In this document: one piece after another, positions 54,168 to 63,047 of the stretch
How the letters are laid out: the number at the start of each line of letters is the position of its first letter
Position numbering within the stretch: position 1 is the stretch's first letter
Origin: an uncultured Thermoguttaceae bacterium
GTDB lineage: Bacteria > Planctomycetota > Planctomycetia > Pirellulales > Thermoguttaceae
DNA length: 63,047 nt
Direction of reading: 5' to 3'
NCBI GenBank assembly: GCA_934725735.1
Contig: CAKVCP010000001.1
Span: forward strand, 1 to 63,047
Notes under the pieces: generated by a model
Told to the model about the DNA's origin: nothing
Database searches by the model: none
The model's input: only the letters and a program-made list of their open reading frames with translations
Position numbers and translations under genes: made by a program

Positions 54168-55382
54168 CTATCGTTTAAGGCGTCTTTTGAGCGCGTAAAA
54201 CGCGTTTTGCGCAAAAGACGGAAGAAGGTACATGTGATCGTTGATCCAGGAACTGATTTGGAGACGCTTCGACGGTTTGCGCGGAGGGAAGAGCTCTTCC
54301 GCGCAACGGTTCCAATCGTGATGCGATTCTTCCCAGAGCTTCCAAAAGTCGTCCGATCGCTTCGCGCGTCTCGACGGACGCCTCAAACAAGCGTTTCCCT
54401 CAACTCCTTCCGTCAGGGAAGTCGGAACCAAAACGCAGGAATCGGCGAGCGATTCGATCGCCGCGAGTCCCTTTTTCGTATTTCCCATGAGCATACTGAC
54501 GCCCTGGTTGGTGTTCCGATATTTATACTTTCTGGAAACGTATCCCCAGTAGTCGGAAACGGTTATATCGGAAAGCCTGTTGAGGTTTGCGTGTCGACAT
54601 GAGTAACACGCCTCGTTGAGGACGTAGTTCTGCGTGAAGGCGATGAGATACGGATCGGAATAAAAAGACGCGTAGTGAATCGACCCGTCCTCGCACTGAA
54701 TCTCCGACGCGGAGGCGCCCCAGCCGCGTTCTTTTACCCGGAAACGATACGACTTCACCGGAGATTTCAGCCGTCGCGGAAGGTAGTCTTTGACGTAGGT
54801 CTGGAAGATTCCGGGAGACGGAGCGCCGTGACATACGAAATCCATCGTCAACAGGGAGTCGTAATCCTTTCCTAAGTAATTGCGGATCGCGGCGCATTGG
54901 CAGGGAGTCCCCGTGAAGAACACCCTCTTGCCCGCGACAAGGGAATCCTTAATCCGCGGATATGCCGCCGACGCGTCGCTTTGGAGATACTTCGATCCGA
55001 AGCATAGAACAAGATCTTCTTCCGCCGCGACGCAAACGTGACGCGCGACAAAATCGGAGTCGAGAACGACGCCCCAAACTTCGCCCCCTTGTCTCAGAAC
55101 ACGGACGGCAAGTTCGCGGAAGATTCCGCCGGAGGTTGCGCGTAGGCGTTCCGCGTCGTTCGTCGTCCACGCGGCGTAGACTTTTTTCGCGACGTCGCGC
55201 GGCGGCGGAAGAACACGACCGGGACAGACGCGTTCGCAACGTCCGCAACTTTGGCACTTGCCCGAATCGACTTGCGGAACGAGAAATCCTCTCTCGTCTT
55301 GAGTGAAGAGAATCGCGCCAAACGCGCAAACGCTAACGCAGACTCCGCACCCCGTGCAGTCTTTACGTTCGCATGGAATCAT
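54168..55382 (-). CDS. FrhB/F420-hydrogenase-beta-like Fe-S protein
   Basis: The 404-residue protein begins with two 4Fe-4S motifs, CTGCGVCVSVCAFG (near residue 9) and CQSCGRCERVCPG (near 43). FrhB/FdhB N- and C-terminal domains follow, including ATSGGIFRELA, FTGTPCQCAAIRNYLG and DFVCHGAPSPGIF. In bacteria without F420 chemistry such proteins often sit in polysaccharide gene clusters and act as flavin/Fe-S reductases on sugars or glycans. No other cluster genes are adjacent here. It lies 67 bp after the ABC-F gene on the same strand. Confidence 0.88.
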   Translation of the reverse strand: MIPCERKDCTGCGVCVSVCAFGAILFTQDERGFLVPQVDSGKCQSCGRCERVCPGRVLPPPRDVAKKVYAAWTTNDAERLRATSGGIFRELAVRVLRQGGEVWGVVLDSDFVARHVCVAAEEDLVLCFGSKYLQSDASAAYPRIKDSLVAGKRVFFTGTPCQCAAIRNYLGKDYDSLLTMDFVCHGAPSPGIFQTYVKDYLPRRLKSPVKSYRFRVKERGWGASASEIQCEDGSIHYASFYSDPYLIAFTQNYVLNEACYSCRHANLNRLSDITVSDYWGYVSRKYKYRNTNQGVSMLMGNTKKGLAAIESLADSCVLVPTSLTEGVEGNACLRRPSRRAKRSDDFWKLWEESHHDWNRCAEELFPPRKPSKRLQISSWINDHMYLLPSFAQNAFYALKRRLKR

Positions 55383-55449
55383 AACTGGCTCCCTTATCTC
55401 TCGTTGGCGCCGCGCTGACGATCCTTTTAGCGTCGCCGCGCGCGGTTCG

Positions 55450-57624
55450 CTACCAATTTAATTCGGACGCTTCCTCCCAGTGTTCGTACAGCTGTTTGAT
55501 CGCGTCTTCTTCCGCGCGTATCTCTTCCTGCAAGGCCTTCATCTTGACGCCGTCGCGAAGATTTTCCGGTTTGAGAATATCTTCGTTGAGGGTCTGAAGA
55601 CGCGTTTCGCGAATGAATATTTCGTCCTCAATATCCGAGACTTTGCGGAAAGGAAACTTGCGTTTGCGTTTCTCTTGCTTGGGTTTCGCGGGGCGCCCTT
55701 GCGACGATTTGAAGTTCTGTTCGGCGTATTTGGAGGAATCGCCCTGTTTATAGCTGGCGACGCCGTTCGATTTGTTCTTCGCGTCGGGATCGTCGAGACC
55801 TTTGACGGGCCCCTGATTCTTGCCTTTGACCTTTACGGGGGCCTGCGGCGCGGGTGCGGTCGTCTTGTTTTTGCGTTTGGGAGAGGTCTTTTCGAGGGAG
55901 GAACGACGCGACATATCCGAGTTCGCTTTGACGGGGCCGCGCGTCGTCTTTTCAGGAACGAAGGGCTCGTCAAGCGCGTTCGGGAGGAACGGATCGGCGA
56001 TGAGTCCTTTTGAGACCATGTGACGGAACGTGGAATAATTTCCGTCGATGATCTGATACGTTGCGTTCGGCTGGACGACCAAGAGTTTGGTGGCGACTTG
56101 GTCGACGAAATATCGGTCGTGGCTGATGAATAGGACGCTTCCGTCGAATTCGTTGATCGCCTTTTCGAGCGCTTCGCGCGCCCATAGATCGAGGTGGTTC
56201 GTCGGTTCGTCGAGGATCAGGACGTTTGGATCGTCGGCGGCGAGTTTCGCGAGCGCGGCGCGGCAACGTTGACCCCCGCTCAGATTGCAGACTTTTAGCA
56301 GCTGCTGGTCGCCGGAAAGCCCGAACGCGCCGAGCAACTTGCGGCGCTGAAGATCTTCAAAGACCTTTTTCTTCGTGGGGCGCACCGCGTCGACGACGGC
56401 GATTTGATCGTCGACGACGCGCAACTGCTGATCGAAATATCCGACTTCCACGCCTTGTCCAAAACGCACCTCTCCCGAGTCTGGCGTCTCTTGTCCGAGG
56501 AGGCATCGCAAGAACGTCGTTTTACCGCATCCGTTAGGGCCAAGAATCGCCCAACGTTCGCCGCGCTGAATATCAAACGAATAATTCTTAAAAAGGGTTC
56601 GCTCTCCGTAACCTTTCGTAAGGCCTTCGATACGGAAGACGATATCGCCGGTGCGCGACGCCGGGGGGAAGGCCATCGGCGCGGCGGTGACGTTGCGCGG
56701 GAGCGTCGGGGGATCCGCTTCGAGACGTTCGAGCTTCTTACGACGGTCTTCCGCCTGCGCCGCTTTCATGCCGTAATGGTTGCGACGAATAAAGTCTTTC
56801 GCCTTCTCGACCTCTTCCACCCATTTTTCGTAAGTCTTCGTCTGGACGGCGAGACGTTCGGCCTTAAGCGTTTGATATTTCGTGAAGTTCCCCGGATAAT
56901 CGTCGATCGTCCCGGCGTACAGCTCGAAGGTGCGATTCGTCACGCGGTCGAGGAAATAACGATCGTGGCTGACAAGAATCACGGCGGCGTTTGTCGTCTT
57001 CAAAAAATCTTCAAGCCATTCTGTCGCGGCGAGATCGAGGTGGTTGGACGGTTCGTCGAGGAGCATGATATCGGGCTCTTCTAGAAGCAACTTGGCGAGT
57101 CCGAGACGGTTGAGTTCGCCGCCGCTCAGAGACGCGACCGATTTGCTCATGTCTTCGTCGCGGAAGCCGACGCCATGGAGGATCCGTTCGACGCGATACT
57201 CGATGTTATACGCGTCCTTTCGCATTAGTTCTTCGTGGAGCCGATCGTAGCGGCGCGAGAGACGCTCGCGTTCCTCCTCGGAAATCGAGGGATCCGCGAT
57301 CTTCGTGGCGATCTCCTCCGATTCCTTCAACGCCTGATGGAGCGCGTCGAGCGCATGGCGTCCCGCTTCGAGGACGGTGACGCTCGCGTCGACCTTCGGG
57401 CGCTGCTCAAGGTAGCCGATCGTCGTTGAGCCGACGAGCTCGATCTGTCCGCGTTCCGTTTCTTCGCGACCTGTGAGAATATTCAATAGAGTCGTCTTAC
57501 CGCAGCCGTTGGGTCCAACGAGGCCGATTTTATCCCCGTCGCGAACTTGAAACGTCACGTCCACCAGCACGGGATCTGGTCCGAAGTGTTTGCGAAGATG
57601 TTCAACGTTGAGTATGACGGCCAT
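55450..57624 (-). CDS. uup: ABC-F family ATPase, Uup-like
   Basis: The 724-residue soluble protein has two ABC domains. The first has GPNGCGKTT near residue 37, LSGGELNR and LLDEPSNHLD. The second has GPNGCGKTT near 365, LSGGQRCRAA and LILDEPTNHLD. Between them is the P-site tRNA-interaction linker (about 240-305, Arg/Lys/Glu-rich). After a basic Pro/Lys linker (about 545-655), a C-terminal coiled coil (ISDIEDEIFIRETRLQTL...) resembles the DNA-binding end of Uup. ABC-F proteins act on stalled ribosomes. The Uup subtype is inferred from that end. Confidence 0.92.
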   Translation of the reverse strand: MAVILNVEHLRKHFGPDPVLVDVTFQVRDGDKIGLVGPNGCGKTTLLNILTGREETERGQIELVGSTTIGYLEQRPKVDASVTVLEAGRHALDALHQALKESEEIATKIADPSISEEERERLSRRYDRLHEELMRKDAYNIEYRVERILHGVGFRDEDMSKSVASLSGGELNRLGLAKLLLEEPDIMLLDEPSNHLDLAATEWLEDFLKTTNAAVILVSHDRYFLDRVTNRTFELYAGTIDDYPGNFTKYQTLKAERLAVQTKTYEKWVEEVEKAKDFIRRNHYGMKAAQAEDRRKKLERLEADPPTLPRNVTAAPMAFPPASRTGDIVFRIEGLTKGYGERTLFKNYSFDIQRGERWAILGPNGCGKTTFLRCLLGQETPDSGEVRFGQGVEVGYFDQQLRVVDDQIAVVDAVRPTKKKVFEDLQRRKLLGAFGLSGDQQLLKVCNLSGGQRCRAALAKLAADDPNVLILDEPTNHLDLWAREALEKAINEFDGSVLFISHDRYFVDQVATKLLVVQPNATYQIIDGNYSTFRHMVSKGLIADPFLPNALDEPFVPEKTTRGPVKANSDMSRRSSLEKTSPKRKNKTTAPAPQAPVKVKGKNQGPVKGLDDPDAKNKSNGVASYKQGDSSKYAEQNFKSSQGRPAKPKQEKRKRKFPFRKVSDIEDEIFIRETRLQTLNEDILKPENLRDGVKMKALQEEIRAEEDAIKQLYEHWEEASELNW

Positions 57625-57883
57625 GGAATCTCCATATGAATAATATTAACGAAAGCGCGAACACTCGACGGCTTCGCGCGCGGTCTCTTTCAAACTATTC
57701 ATAACATTTTATCATAATTAATATACTGGGCAAGCGGAGAAGGAATCTCGAAGGCGAGCGCGCTTTGTGAAAAAACTCGCTTGTTTTTTGTGAAAAAATA
57801 GATTAATGTGCGAGAAAGGAACGTAAGGCGTTTTTGTCGGGTAAGAAGAACGCCGTCCAGACGCACATAATGAGAACGAGGAT

Positions 57884-59008
57884 ATGCCGCAGATGACGAT
57901 TGAAAGCGCAGCGCAATCGGGTTCAAGGTTAAAGATTAGCGAGTCGACGAGAGTGAACGTCGCCGTCGAGGGCTCGTTAGCGCTCCGACGTTTTGACGCG
58001 CCGCGCGAGTGGACGTCGAACGACGCCGACGCTTTAGCCTTCGCGAAAAGCGTTTTGCGTTCGGAAAGCGAGGCGATTTTGTCGCAGGAGTCGCGCCTCG
58101 ACGCGCGTTTTTGCGAAGCGGTTTCCTTGATTGTCGGGTGCCGAGGGCACGTTGTGACGACGGGAATGGGAAAAGCGGGATTGATCGCGCGTAAAACGTC
58201 GTCGACGCTTTCCTCAACGGGGTCTCCGAGCCACTTCGTTCATCCGGGGGAAGCGTTTCATGGAGATCTAGGCGCGATACGTTCGTGCGACGTCGTGCTG
58301 GCGTATTCTAATAGCGGCGAGACGGAGGAGGTGAAGCGCCTTCTTGGTCCGATTTCGAAGACGGGATCGCCGATTATTGCGATCGTGTCGACGGCGTCGA
58401 GTTCCCTTGGTCGGGCGGCGACCGTATCGCTGGAGTTGGGTAAGATCGACGAAGCGGATTCGTTAGGATTAGCGCCGAGTTCGAGCGCCGCCGCGATGTT
58501 GGCGATCGGCGACGCGTTGGCGTTAGCGGCGAGTCGGGAAAGGGGCTTCCGCGCGGAGGACTTCGCGCAGTTTCATCCCGGCGGCGCGTTGGGGAGACGC
58601 TTGAGTCGCGTCCGCGAGCTGATGCGTCCTCTCTCTTTGTGCCGCGTCGCGTCGGAAACGGCGACGGTTCGCGAAGTCTTCGCCGCATGCCGCAAACCTG
58701 GGCGACGCACGGGCGCCGTGCTGCTGGTCGACTCGCGCGGAAGATTAAGCGGGGTCTTTACGGACAGCGATTTAGCGCGATTATTTGAGTCGCGTCGCGA
58801 AGACGCGTTTGATCGTCCCATTTGCGAAGTGATGACGCGCAATCCTTTGACGACGCGCGCCGACGCGATGGCGAGCGAAGCGATTGCGATCCTTTCCAAG
58901 CGAAAGATTAGCGAGCTTCCCGCGCTGGACGAAGACGGAAAACCTGTCGGTATGCTTGACGTCACCGATCTTGTAGGATTTGTTCCAGAAGAAGAGCAGG
59001 GCAGATAG
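57884..59008 (+). CDS. kdsD: Arabinose-5-phosphate isomerase
   Basis: This enzyme converts ribulose-5-P to arabinose-5-P, the first step to Kdo for LPS. The 374-residue protein has a SIS domain (about 55-200) with GMGKAGLIARK, HPGEAFHGDLG and SNSGETEEV, the last binding the sugar phosphate. Two CBS domains follow (about 225-370). QFHPGGALGRRL is characteristic of KdsD/GutQ. It carries about 35 extra N-terminal residues. ATG 57884 is taken as the start; ATG 57893 is possible. It fits with lptB nearby as evidence for LPS. Confidence 0.93.
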   Translation: MPQMTIESAAQSGSRLKISESTRVNVAVEGSLALRRFDAPREWTSNDADALAFAKSVLRSESEAILSQESRLDARFCEAVSLIVGCRGHVVTTGMGKAGLIARKTSSTLSSTGSPSHFVHPGEAFHGDLGAIRSCDVVLAYSNSGETEEVKRLLGPISKTGSPIIAIVSTASSSLGRAATVSLELGKIDEADSLGLAPSSSAAAMLAIGDALALAASRERGFRAEDFAQFHPGGALGRRLSRVRELMRPLSLCRVASETATVREVFAACRKPGRRTGAVLLVDSRGRLSGVFTDSDLARLFESRREDAFDRPICEVMTRNPLTTRADAMASEAIAILSKRKISELPALDEDGKPVGMLDVTDLVGFVPEEEQGR

Positions 59009-59041
59009 AGAAGAGGTTCAGAAGAAGAAATCGTAAGAGAA

Positions 59042-59116
59042 TGGGCTGTGTTGGATTCGAACCAGCGACCTTCTGGGTGTAAACCAGACGCTCTAACCAA
59101 ACTGAGCTAACAGCCC
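59042..59116 (-). tRNA. tRNA-Val (TAC)
   Basis: Acceptor stem GGGCTGT with ACAGCCC, D-arm AGCTCAGTTTGGTTAGAGC, anticodon loop TTTACAC with anticodon TAC, T-loop TTCGAAT and discriminator A. The T-stem has one C-A mismatch (position 50 with 64). No CCA is encoded. Confidence 0.93.
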
Positions 59117-59240
59117 TTTTCAGTACGTAGTCGAGAACCACGATTAGGCAAATTATACTCGTAAGCGCCGACGCGTCAAGACGCGGCGCTTTTGTTATAG
59201 GAAAAAACTCGCGTCGCCGCCGCGGCGCAGGAGCTAGGAC

Positions 59241-59774
59241 ATGATCAATGGCGAGATTGCGGCCTTGACGGGCGCGCTTGACGGTGGACGATGGGCAAGA
59301 AGCATGGGGATCGGGTTGACGCTGACCCTCGGCGTCTTGGCCTTTGCCGTGTGGCAGTTTCGCGTTTATTGGCGCCGATACCGAACAGGGGACGAAGCGT
59401 CGTCCGAAGGGGCGACGCGCGAAGGGCGATTTTATCGGAATCAGGCGCGAAGGAGGTTGCAGATCGCGGCGCTCGCGGGCGTCGTCGGGCTCTGTATGCT
59501 CGCGGGGATGACGATTCCCGCAGGATATTGTCCGCGACTTTTCGCCTTTTCTTGGATGGGCGTCGTTCTTTTCGGCGCGTGGACAATCGCGCTGGCGATC
59601 GCCGACGTCGTGGCGATTTGGTTCTTCTTCGAAGAGGAACGCCAAGAGAGCGCGGCGCAGAGCGTCGCCTTGCGATATAAGATGGAAAAATTCCAAGAGG
59701 AAAGTCTCCGCGCGTGCGAAGAGGCCGTAAAGAAGGCGCAAGCTGAAGAAAAAGAGCGGGAAGAGAAGGTGTGA
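59241..59774 (+). CDS. Small membrane protein with coiled-coil tail
   Basis: The 177-residue protein has three predicted membrane segments (about 22-42, 75-95 and 102-130) and a charged C-terminal helix rich in Glu and Lys (AQAEEKEREEKV). I do not recognise the family. AGGAG and CTAGGA precede the ATG. Its end overlaps the ribosome-binding site region of the CBM9-like gene, with two bases between stop and the next ATG, so the two are probably translated together. Confidence 0.7.
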   Translation: MINGEIAALTGALDGGRWARSMGIGLTLTLGVLAFAVWQFRVYWRRYRTGDEASSEGATREGRFYRNQARRRLQIAALAGVVGLCMLAGMTIPAGYCPRLFAFSWMGVVLFGAWTIALAIADVVAIWFFFEEERQESAAQSVALRYKMEKFQEESLRACEEAVKKAQAEEKEREEKV

Positions 59775-59776
59775 TT

Positions 59777-60505
59777 ATGGCGTCAATGCCGTCGAGTTTC
59801 GTCTTGAGGTTCCGTTTTCCATGCGCGCGCGTCGAAAATTTAGCGCTTGATAAGCTCGATCCCGAACTCCTTGACGAAACGTACAGAGTCCCTGTATGGT
59901 ACAACGCGGAACGTTTCAACTCATGGAGAATACGCGACGGAGCCGTCCCCGAGGCCGCTCCGCGCGGATCGAAAAATGAGAAACTCTTTGATTTTAGGAT
60001 CGGATGGACGGAAGAAGCGCTCTGCATGACCGTCGTCGTTACGGGCAAGAAAGAGCAGCCTTTCTGGAGGCTTTCAGAATTGGGGGACGCGGACGTTTTG
60101 AGGATTTGCTTTGACACGCGCGACCTTCGCATCTCGCGCCGCGCGAATCGCTACTGCTGCAAATTTGCGTTCTATCCTTTTATTGGAAATTCGGAGAAAA
60201 GAGCGAAGCCCTTCGCGCAGTGGATTCCGATAGCGCGCTCTAAAGAGCCAGCGACTCGCGTCGACGTTAAGACGATTGTCATGGCGTCGAAACGTCGCAA
60301 GGACGGATACGCCATGTCCGTCGTAATTCCCGCCGCCTCTCTGGAGGGATTTCGTCCGATTTCTTTCAATCGATTCGGAATGCATTACGCCGCGCGCGAT
60401 TCCGAGCACGGCGTTTTCGCGCTCCAACATCACGACCCGATCCCTTATGAAGACGATCCGAGTTTGTGGAGCTCTTTTGAGATGGAAGGCGCTCTCACCG
60501 TCTGA
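59777..60505 (+). CDS. CBM9-like/DOMON-like sugar-binding protein
   Basis: The 242-residue protein has no signal peptide. The pattern VPVWYNAERFNSWRIRDG, DFRIGWTEEALCMTVVV, ADVLRICFDTRD and a final FNRFGMHYA is like the beta-sandwich of family 9 carbohydrate-binding modules found as single domains. The AAGGTG ribosome-binding site favours ATG 59777 over an in-frame GTG at 59771. It may bind a sugar or act with the membrane protein upstream. Function is uncertain. It converges on the LolD-like gene with a 6-bp gap. Confidence 0.7.
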   Translation: MASMPSSFVLRFRFPCARVENLALDKLDPELLDETYRVPVWYNAERFNSWRIRDGAVPEAAPRGSKNEKLFDFRIGWTEEALCMTVVVTGKKEQPFWRLSELGDADVLRICFDTRDLRISRRANRYCCKFAFYPFIGNSEKRAKPFAQWIPIARSKEPATRVDVKTIVMASKRRKDGYAMSVVIPAASLEGFRPISFNRFGMHYAARDSEHGVFALQHHDPIPYEDDPSLWSSFEMEGALTV

Positions 60506-60511
60506 TAAGAA

Positions 60512-61216
60512 TTAACCCTGAGTCGCGTCGATTCCTTGTTCTCCAAGCTTGCGTTTGGCGACGAGGTTGACGTCGGTGAGAAGATCGACGCGATCGAACT
60601 GTTCCGCGACCGCAGGGGAGTGCGTGACGAGAATGAGCGCCACGTTTTCTTCGCGGCACGTGTTGCGCAGCATGTCGACGACGATCTGCTGATTGCCGAC
60701 GTCGACGTTCGCGGTCGGTTCGTCCGCCAAAACGAGTTTCGGCTTATTCGCGAGCGCGCGCGCGACGGAGACGCGTTGTTGTTCGCCGACGCTCATCTGG
60801 CTCGGTTTATGGTGAAGTCGCGCGCCCAATCCGACGCGTTCCAAAAGTTCGATCGCGCGTTTCTTATCATGGCCGCGCCCTGCGAACGCCATTCCGAGCT
60901 GGACGTTTTCAAGCGCCGTAAATCCCGGAAGAAGATTAAACGTCTGGAAGACGTAACCGATGCGTCTCGCGCGGAATTGGTCGCGTTCGGATTCCGTTAA
61001 GAGAGGCGTGTCCCAACCGTCGATGAGCACGTGTCCCGACGTCGGACGAAGAATACCCGCGATAATATGGAGCAACGTCGTCTTACCGCACCCGGAAGGT
61101 CCAATAACGACGACTTGTTCGCCTTCGTCGACGCTCCAGTGGGGAACGTCGAGAATCGGGAGCTCCGCTCCGCTCGGCTCTTGATATGATTTCTTCAGGT
61201 TTTTTAACTCTAACAT
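60512..61216 (-). CDS. LolD/MacB-type ABC transporter ATPase
   Basis: The 234-residue ATPase has Walker A GPSGCGKTT near residue 40, VFQTFNLLPGFTALENV as the Q-loop segment, signature MSVGEQQRVSVARAL, Walker B LVLADEPTANVD and switch His in VTHSP. The sequence is typical of ATPases that work with FtsX-like permeases in lipoprotein release or efflux. No permease gene is nearby in this window. The start is ATG 61216; a TTG at 61225 with GGAG closer is an alternative. Confidence 0.88.
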   Translation of the reverse strand: MLELKNLKKSYQEPSGAELPILDVPHWSVDEGEQVVVIGPSGCGKTTLLHIIAGILRPTSGHVLIDGWDTPLLTESERDQFRARRIGYVFQTFNLLPGFTALENVQLGMAFAGRGHDKKRAIELLERVGLGARLHHKPSQMSVGEQQRVSVARALANKPKLVLADEPTANVDVGNQQIVVDMLRNTCREENVALILVTHSPAVAEQFDRVDLLTDVNLVAKRKLGEQGIDATQG

Positions 61217-61736
61217 CTGCGCCAAGTCTCCATTTCTCTAACGTCGGCGTTTCCTTTGTCCTAGACTGACCGCCAGGACGCGCGTCAAGAAACATTCCAG
61301 AACATTCTAATAGATTTCGCGTCTTCTTTCAAGCGACCCGGCGCGACTCAATTCCCAGGGATTTTCCAAAAGTTTATAATGGTTTTGGACGATTCTTTTC
61401 TTAACTGTCTATTTTTTCTATTTTAAATATAGTTTGTTTTTAAAACGATAGGAAAAAATAGGACTTTTGACGCATATTGTGAAACTTAACGCGTTTCATT
61501 GCGTCAAAGGGGAAGCCGTGCGTCTTTTTTAACAAGAGACGTTAAGAAAATAGTTTAGAAAAAAGAAACGTTTTATATTGTGGTATTGATATTGGGCAAA
61601 GCTCGTTTATTTGATAAAATACAAAAGCTTTAACCTCATTGTGAGATTTCCTAACAACGCGTGGGCGTCGAGGATTGGGACGCTTGTTCGACGGTTTGAT
61701 TGGATAGATAGAGAAATTACAAGAAAAGGAATAGTC
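61217..61736. other. AT-rich intergenic region
   Basis: About 520 bp between the LolD-like gene and the cyclophilin gene. TATAAT at 61375-61380 lies inside a short CCAAAA/TTTTGG inverted repeat and could be a promoter; I see no good -35 box. No gene is evident. Confidence 0.45.
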
Positions 61737-63047
61737 ATGAAGATTTCTTCTAAGCTCCGTAATATTCTTTCGCGCGAGAGACGTAAGGAAGAGGCTCGGC
61801 GCAAGGCTCAGAGAGAATTATGCCGTCAACGAATTTTTGAAGCTCTTGAACCCCGTCAGATGCTCGACGCCGCGCTCTATGAAACGCTACCCGACGTCAT
61901 AACGCTTCCGTCGACCGACAACACGTGGCACTACGCGATCGAAGGAAAGAATTTTGATTTTGTCGATACGAGCTCCGTCGACGGTTTGACCGCTTCTTTT
62001 CCGCAGGGGTCTCAAGTTTCGATGACGATCGTTCAGACGTCGACGAACGGCGCGGTCTCCACCCTTGGGGAAGTCGTGATTCAACTCTTCCAGGCGGAGG
62101 GCGAGGCGCCGAATTCGTCAAGTCACTTCCTTGAACTTGTGGCGAGCGATTATTACGAAGGTCTGAGTATTCACCGTATTATGCCCGGCTTTATGTTCCA
62201 GGGCGGCTCTCCTAATGGGGACGGCGTCGGAGGGTCGGGATTGTCGATCGCCGACGAACATAGCGACGTCTTGACGCATAGTCGACGCGGTACCGTCGCT
62301 TACGCCAACAGCGGGCCGAATACGAGCGACGCGCAGTTCTATATTACCTTTGACGCGACCGATTGGCTTGACGGCGGCTACAACGTCTTCGGATACGTCG
62401 TGGACGGTTACGACGTGATCGAGACGCTCGAGAACGCGGAGATAACGCACAATAACCGCAACGAACTTTCGCTTCCCGTCGATTCGTTTACCCTAAAAGA
62501 CGTTCATGTCGTCGCCGATTCGTCGCAAACTCAAGGCGTGTTGCGTCTGACGACGGACGACTCCAAGGGCGGAAAAACCGTCCTCTCCTTCACAAGCGAG
62601 AACGCCGATGGAGAACAGGAACTCCAGAGTACGACGGTTTACGTCGGCGAGAAAGGCTTTACCGACTATATTAACGACGCCCTGGCGCAGTACGATTTCA
62701 ATTTGACTGCGGGCGAGTCTCTCGAAATTAATCTCCCAACCCAGTTTGCCGAATCGGAAATTACCTATTCTATAACGGCGGACGCCGACGCCGAGCGTTA
62801 TGAAATCGTCGCCGATGAAAACAATTCCGGACGTTTTACTATCAAGACGGACAAGGCGGGCGCGCAGTATCTCAAGTTGACCGTAACCGCCAGCGTCAAG
62901 TCTCTCGAAATGAAGACGACGATCGAGACGGACGTTTTCGTTGCGCCCGTCGCGCCTGGCGTCGAATTGCTTGGCTATCCAGCGGGCTCTTACGGCGAGT
63001 TGTTCTATATTGGCTCGAGCTTCAAGGACGGGGAAATCCAGGTCTCT
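61737..63047 (+). CDS. Exported cyclophilin-type peptidyl-prolyl isomerase, 3' end outside window
   Basis: The frame is open to the last base; 437 residues are visible. The N-terminus is basic (RERRKEEARRKAQREL), followed by EALEPRQML (residues 35-43), the planctomycete export-type motif also seen on the island proteases. A cyclophilin domain follows (about 90-235): SSHFLELVASDYYEGLSIHRIMPGFMFQGG is the core, split here as SSHFLELV and IHRIMPGFMFQGG, then GTVAYANSGPNTSDAQFYIT. Beta-rich repeats continue to the window edge. It should speed proline isomerisation outside the cytoplasm. AAGGA precedes the ATG. Confidence 0.9.
   Translation, partial: MKISSKLRNILSRERRKEEARRKAQRELCRQRIFEALEPRQMLDAALYETLPDVITLPSTDNTWHYAIEGKNFDFVDTSSVDGLTASFPQGSQVSMTIVQTSTNGAVSTLGEVVIQLFQAEGEAPNSSSHFLELVASDYYEGLSIHRIMPGFMFQGGSPNGDGVGGSGLSIADEHSDVLTHSRRGTVAYANSGPNTSDAQFYITFDATDWLDGGYNVFGYVVDGYDVIETLENAEITHNNRNELSLPVDSFTLKDVHVVADSSQTQGVLRLTTDDSKGGKTVLSFTSENADGEQELQSTTVYVGEKGFTDYINDALAQYDFNLTAGESLEINLPTQFAESEITYSITADADAERYEIVADENNSGRFTIKTDKAGAQYLKLTVTASVKSLEMKTTIETDVFVAPVAPGVELLGYPAGSYGELFYIGSSFKDGEIQVS

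Overview
The window looks like a chromosomal segment of a Planctomycetota bacterium. The evidence is the LDALESRNLL / EALEPRQML type N-termini on large exported proteins, a hydrazine-synthase-alpha-related multihaem protein, a Tat-exported Gfo/Idh/MocA oxidoreductase, an SHD1-like domain, tRNA genes without an encoded CCA, and LPS genes (lptB, kdsD). Assignment to a particular order is not possible from the sequence alone. Most of the window is GC-rich with strongly biased codons. Two stretches are visibly more AT-rich: about 16.3-33.3 kb, and the mcrBC pair at 44.7-48.1 kb.

Layout. 1-7 kb: the end of a GDDxY-repeat protein, then proS and alaS. 7-12.5 kb (minus strand): a GHMP sugar kinase resembling galacturonokinase, a sugar-nucleotidyltransferase and a three-haem HzsA-related protein, probably one operon. 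12.6-16.3 kb: two almost identical tRNA-Ile units, a Gfo/Idh/MocA oxidoreductase and uvrB.

16.9-32.9 kb is an accessory island. It holds seven members (one frameshifted, one chimeric) of a secreted protein family I do not recognise. Between them lie two long exported metzincin-like proteases, one intact GT4 glycosyltransferase, two decayed copies of that glycosyltransferase's 5' end and one decayed protease 3' end. The two protease genes share a perfect 1,412-bp repeat (upstream region plus the first 437 codons) but carry different C-terminal catalytic ends. This constant-front, variable-end arrangement, with chimeras and remnants, points to repeated duplication and recombination. It is the best candidate in the window for an undescribed system.

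33.3-42.6 kb: a GNAT acetyltransferase converges on a minus-strand cluster of a GH10-like barrel protein, a GspK-like pseudopilin, a UDP-glucuronate epimerase and a YdiJ-like FAD/Fe-S dehydrogenase. 43-44.5 kb: a probably highly expressed Tat-exported oxidoreductase. 44.7-48.1 kb: a McrBC type IV restriction module. 48.3-57.6 kb (minus strand): LptB, an LptB-like protein that has lost catalytic residues, a 38-residue membrane peptide, two tandem NSS sodium symporters, an FrhB-type Fe-S protein and a Uup-like ABC-F protein. 57.9-63 kb: kdsD, tRNA-Val, a small membrane protein overlapping a CBM9-like protein, a LolD-type ATPase and the start of an exported cyclophilin.

How the parts relate. The sugar kinase, nucleotidyltransferase and epimerase suggest uronic-acid or surface-glycan metabolism. 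KdsD and LptB belong to LPS synthesis and export. The island proteins all appear exported, so the island is probably a surface or secreted repertoire; its function is not known.
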